The translations under genes were made by a program, and so were the position numbers. This document shows positions 7,429-8,132 of a stretch of DNA of 8,132 bases, in pieces. The DNA is from E44-bin32 sp041573795 (GTDB lineage Bacteria > Chloroflexota > Anaerolineae > Anaerolineales > E44-bin32), in contig JBFFQB010000122.1 in the NCBI GenBank assembly GCA_041573795.1, forward strand, positions 1-8,132, written 5' to 3'. Positions within the stretch are counted from its first letter, which is position 1; each line of letters starts with the position of its first letter. The notes under the pieces are model-generated. The model saw nothing but the letters and a program-made list of their open reading frames with translations, had not been told where the DNA came from and searched no databases.

Positions 7429-8046
7429 TTAAAAGAGGCTTAGCTGTTCTGGGTCGCTACTTTCGGGCAGTTCAGGGGTCGACGGTGAGGCACCGCTGTC
7501 GATCATCCCGGGCAACATTGCGAAATCCTCCTTCACCACGTCCCTTAGTGAAGGTTGGTGAAGCGCGGCAGCAGGGTGATACATTGGCACGATCAAGCGC
7601 CCGTTGATCTCTTTTGCCTGCCCATGAATTTGGCTGATTTTCGCGTCGGGAAAGTAACGTGCCATTGAAAAACGGCCTAAGGTGACGATCACCTTTGGAT
7701 CAATTGCTTCGATTTGACGTTGCAAGTAGGACGAGCATGCCTCAATTTCATCAGGCAATGGATCACGATTGCTGGGAGGCCGGCATTTGACAACGTTCCC
7801 AATAAACACATCTTCCCGTTTTAATCCGATCGTCTCAAGGAGTTCCTCGAGAAAATTCCCGGCTGCGCCTACAAACGGTCGTCCTTGTTCATTTTCATGA
7901 AACCCTGGCCCTTCACCGATGAACATCAAATCGGCGTGGGCGGGTCCTTCTCCCGGGACAGCATTTTTGCGAGAATGATGAAGTTTGCACGCAGTGCAGG
8001 ACGATACTTCTTCTCCAATTTGGATTAGCGTTTCCTCAACACTCAC
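7429..8046 (-). CDS. Type-4 (family 4) uracil-DNA glycosylase with 4Fe-4S cluster and C-terminal clamp-binding tail
   Basis: This 205-residue enzyme removes uracil, arising from cytosine deamination or dUMP incorporation, from DNA as the first step of base-excision repair. Motif 1 is GEGPGFHENEQGRPFVG (44-60), which holds the water-activating and uracil-binding region. Four cysteines, C17, C20, C88 and C104, are placed as expected for the 4Fe-4S cluster of family 4, with KCRPPSNRDPLPDEIEAC (87-104) nearly canonical. The second active-site motif HPAAALH is at 157-163. After about residue 180 comes a Ser/Pro/Glu-rich, probably disordered linker ending in QLSLF (201-205), a bacterial sliding-clamp-binding consensus. 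The start chosen is GTG at 8046, with AGGGAG 7 nt before it; an ATG at 8067 would add seven residues but has no ribosome site. It overlaps the preceding gene by 11 nt and precedes the sugar dehydrogenase by 28 nt. Confidence 0.94.
   Translation of the reverse strand: MSVEETLIQIGEEVSSCTACKLHHSRKNAVPGEGPAHADLMFIGEGPGFHENEQGRPFVGAAGNFLEELLETIGLKREDVFIGNVVKCRPPSNRDPLPDEIEACSSYLQRQIEAIDPKVIVTLGRFSMARYFPDAKISQIHGQAKEINGRLIVPMYHPAAALHQPSLRDVVKEDFAMLPGMIDSGASPSTPELPESSDPEQLSLF
7432..7446 (-). other. C-terminal sliding-clamp (DnaN) binding peptide QLSLF
   Basis: The last five codons of the uracil-DNA glycosylase encode Gln-Leu-Ser-Leu-Phe, matching the bacterial beta-clamp-binding consensus QL[S/D]LF. 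The position, at the very end of a Ser/Pro/Glu-rich linker, is how such peptides are displayed in other clamp clients. The match is seen in the sequence; binding is inferred. Confidence 0.65.
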
Positions 8047-8132
8047 TGGTTTTCTCCCTTGTACCATGCTCGTAAAGATCTAAGCCATCTTTGAACATGA
8101 TCAATGCGTCCTCATCCGTGTCCCGGTAATAC
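8036..8132 (-). CDS. C-terminal 31 residues of an unrecognised protein (5' end outside the window)
   Basis: Only one minus-strand frame is open from the right edge: it enters at 8131 and reads 31 codons to a TGA at 8036-8038; the other two frames stop within 30 bases. The tail is rich in acidic residues (YYRDTDEDAL, then a stretch containing KDGLDLYEHG) and ends in TSEC. It matches no family I recognise, so no function is given. Reality as a coding end is supported by its 11 nt overlap with the well-placed GTG start of the DNA glycosylase, the kind of overlap expected between co-translated genes. Confidence 0.6.
   Translation of the reverse strand, partial: YYRDTDEDALIMFKDGLDLYEHGTREKTSEC
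8054..8059 (-). promoter_or_regulatory. Ribosome binding site AGGGAG for the DNA glycosylase GTG start
   Basis: AGGGAG lies 7 nt before the GTG at 8046, inside the last codons of the upstream gene. It decides the start: the ATG at 8067 has no comparable purine-rich site in front of it. Confidence 0.65.

Noticed and set aside
8047..8067. ATG start for the DNA glycosylase seven codons upstream
   Set aside because: No Shine-Dalgarno precedes it, whereas the GTG at 8046 has AGGGAG at 7 nt and gives a family-typical N-terminus.

Overview
The window holds seven protein-coding genes and part of an eighth. All are read from the minus strand, so transcription runs from position 8132 towards 1, and they are packed with almost no space between them. 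Base composition is moderate, neither strongly AT- nor GC-rich. The protein flavour suggests a free-living bacterium of the Chloroflexota (Anaerolineae-like) type: a type-4 iron-sulfur uracil-DNA glycosylase, a WbpA/TviB-like sugar dehydrogenase, and several polytopic GT-C-like proteins. This taxonomic guess rests on resemblance only and is low to moderate in confidence.

Layout in transcriptional order. (1) 8036-8132: the last 31 codons of an unrecognised gene. (2) 7429-8046: a type-4 uracil-DNA glycosylase, overlapping the previous gene by 11 nt and ending in a consensus-like sliding-clamp-binding peptide (QLSLF). (3) 6057-7400: a UDP-N-acetylhexosamine 6-dehydrogenase starting at TTG. (4) 5080-6057: an SDR-family UDP-uronate 4-epimerase. 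(5) 3702-5075: a Wzx-like lipid-linked oligosaccharide flippase. (6) 2559-3698: a GT4 glycosyltransferase. (7) 1214-2575: a GT39/PMT_2-like membrane glycosyltransferase. (8) 1-1217: a second, more divergent GT-C-like membrane protein that runs off the left edge. Junctions are 11 nt overlap, 28 nt gap, 1 nt overlap, 4 nt gap, 3 nt gap, 17 nt overlap and 4 nt overlap. No terminator, promoter, RNA gene, mobile element or CRISPR array was seen, and no gene-free stretch exceeds 28 nt.

Genes 3 to 8 read as part of a surface-polysaccharide or glycolipid locus. The dehydrogenase and epimerase would turn a UDP-N-acetylhexosamine (most likely UDP-GlcNAc) into its uronic acid and then the C4 epimer (UDP-GalNAcA, as TviB and TviC do). 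The GT4 enzyme would add a sugar on the cytoplasmic face, the flippase would move the lipid-linked glycan across the membrane, and the two GT-C-like proteins would act on the outer face with polyprenyl-phosphate-linked donors. The initiating sugar-phosphate transferase, a polymerase and length control are not recognised here and may lie to the left. The DNA-repair gene at the head appears to share the transcript, but nothing in the sequence says it shares the function.

I see no evidence for an undescribed system. The points most worth a second look are the clamp-binding tail of the glycosylase, its co-transcription with glycan genes, the non-ATG starts, and the divergent membrane protein at the left edge.
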